Source of the DNA: Flavobacteriales bacterium
GTDB lineage: Bacteria > Bacteroidota > Bacteroidia > Flavobacteriales > PHOS-HE28
Assembly: GCA_008016945.1 (NCBI GenBank)
Contig: SSGN01000002.1
Location: 1 to 13,269, forward strand
DNA: 13,269 nt
Reading direction: 5' to 3'
The notes beneath the pieces are model-generated. The model had not been told where the DNA came from. It made no database searches and was given only the letters and a program-made list of their open reading frames with translations. This document shows positions 12,967 to 13,269 of the stretch, in pieces. The position numbers and the translations under genes were made by a program. The stretch's first letter is position 1, and each line of letters starts with the position of its first letter.

Positions 12967-13269
12967 CTACCGTGCCACTTTCACCGCCTTCTCCACCATG
13001 GGTTGCCCATCCAGCAGCAACGTAACGTAGTACATGCCGGGGGCGAGGGCGTTGGTGTCCCAAAGCAGTTGGTAGCTGCCCGGCTCCATGGCGGCCTCGT
13101 GCAATACGCGCAGGCCACGGCCATCGCTGCCGTGTACCATCAATTGGGCACGGCCACCGCGCTCCAAGGTGTAATGCACCGTGGGTGGCTCGCTGAAGGG
13201 GTTGGGGATGATGCGGAGCTTGTCATCGCCGGTGGCGTCATCCATGGGCTGCACGGCGGGGCCACCTGC
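12967..13269 (-). CDS. C-terminal end of a T9SS-secreted protein (5' part outside window)
   Basis: The last 100 residues of a larger protein. The frame stays open to the right edge (AGGPAVQPMDD...), so the GTG at 13254 is not a start but an internal Val. The visible part is a type A T9SS sorting domain: LRIIPNPFSEPPTVHYTL, GGRAQLMVHGSDGRGLRVL, GSYQLLWDTNALAPGMYYVTLLLDG, ending in EKAVKVAR. It has the PNP start motif, the G-Y turn and a basic last strand. Such domains direct cargo through the T9SS translocon and are removed by the sortase PorU on attachment. What the mature protein does lies outside the window. Confidence 0.88.
   Translation of the reverse strand, partial: AGGPAVQPMDDATGDDKLRIIPNPFSEPPTVHYTLERGGRAQLMVHGSDGRGLRVLHEAAMEPGSYQLLWDTNALAPGMYYVTLLLDGQPMVEKAVKVAR

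Noticed and set aside
11969..13063. Long minus-strand frame (364 codons) opposite the M28 gene
   Set aside because: His/Ala/Gly-rich shadow of the peptidase, crossing the terminator and the end of the T9SS gene; no family resemblance.
1..13269. CRISPR array, insertion sequence, attachment site or prophage remnant
   Set aside because: No regularly spaced repeats, transposase, integrase or terminal inverted repeats were seen; the tRNA gene has no duplicated 3' end nearby that would mark an integration site.

Overview
This window looks like a chromosomal segment of a GC-rich member of the Bacteroidota, most probably Flavobacteriales. The supporting signs are two type IX secretion (T9SS) C-terminal sorting domains, a promoter of the Bacteroidota type (TTTG, 20 nt, TAnnTTTG) in front of a tRNA, almost no Shine-Dalgarno sequences, and protein families in the form typical of the phylum: tail-less SSB, tandem Usp, YfiR/DUF4154 and SpoIIE-type phosphatase. 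I see no mobile elements, CRISPR arrays, rRNA or pseudogenes.

Layout. Positions 1-3705 run on the minus strand: a PfkB-family kinase cut by the left edge, tRNA-Asn(GUU) with its own promoter and terminator, a large AsmA-like DUF748 protein, and a short ssb with a strong hairpin behind it. A 369-base spacer (3706-4074) separates these from a plus-strand operon of three overlapping genes (4075-7139). These encode an ECF sigma factor, a protein with an N-terminal anti-sigma-like segment, one transmembrane helix, a long Pro-rich linker and a C-terminal beta-barrel-like domain, and a secreted PKD-repeat protein with a T9SS sorting domain. A tandem universal stress protein follows (7279-8121).

On the minus strand, 11391 down to 8155, lies a tight operon: YfiR/DUF4154 periplasmic protein, then a TPR protein, then a two-TM HAMP protein with a SpoIIE/PP2C phosphatase domain. 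A PA-domain M28 metallopeptidase is transcribed divergently from it (11420-12907). It converges, across a hairpin terminator, on the last 100 residues of a T9SS cargo protein that enters from the right edge.

How the genes may work together. The centre of interest is 4075-7139. The second gene has the architecture of the dual membrane-spanning anti-sigma factors (Dma) described in Bacteroides, where one polypeptide connects an OM barrel, through a disordered periplasmic linker, to a cytoplasmic sigma-binding segment. Here the pair has a third, translationally coupled partner, a predicted surface PKD protein that could be its ligand or output. The second system, YfiR-TPR-HAMP-PP2C, resembles the YfiR/YfiN periplasmic signalling logic, but the diguanylate cyclase is replaced by a Ser/Thr phosphatase output. 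Both functional readings are inference from architecture and gene order.
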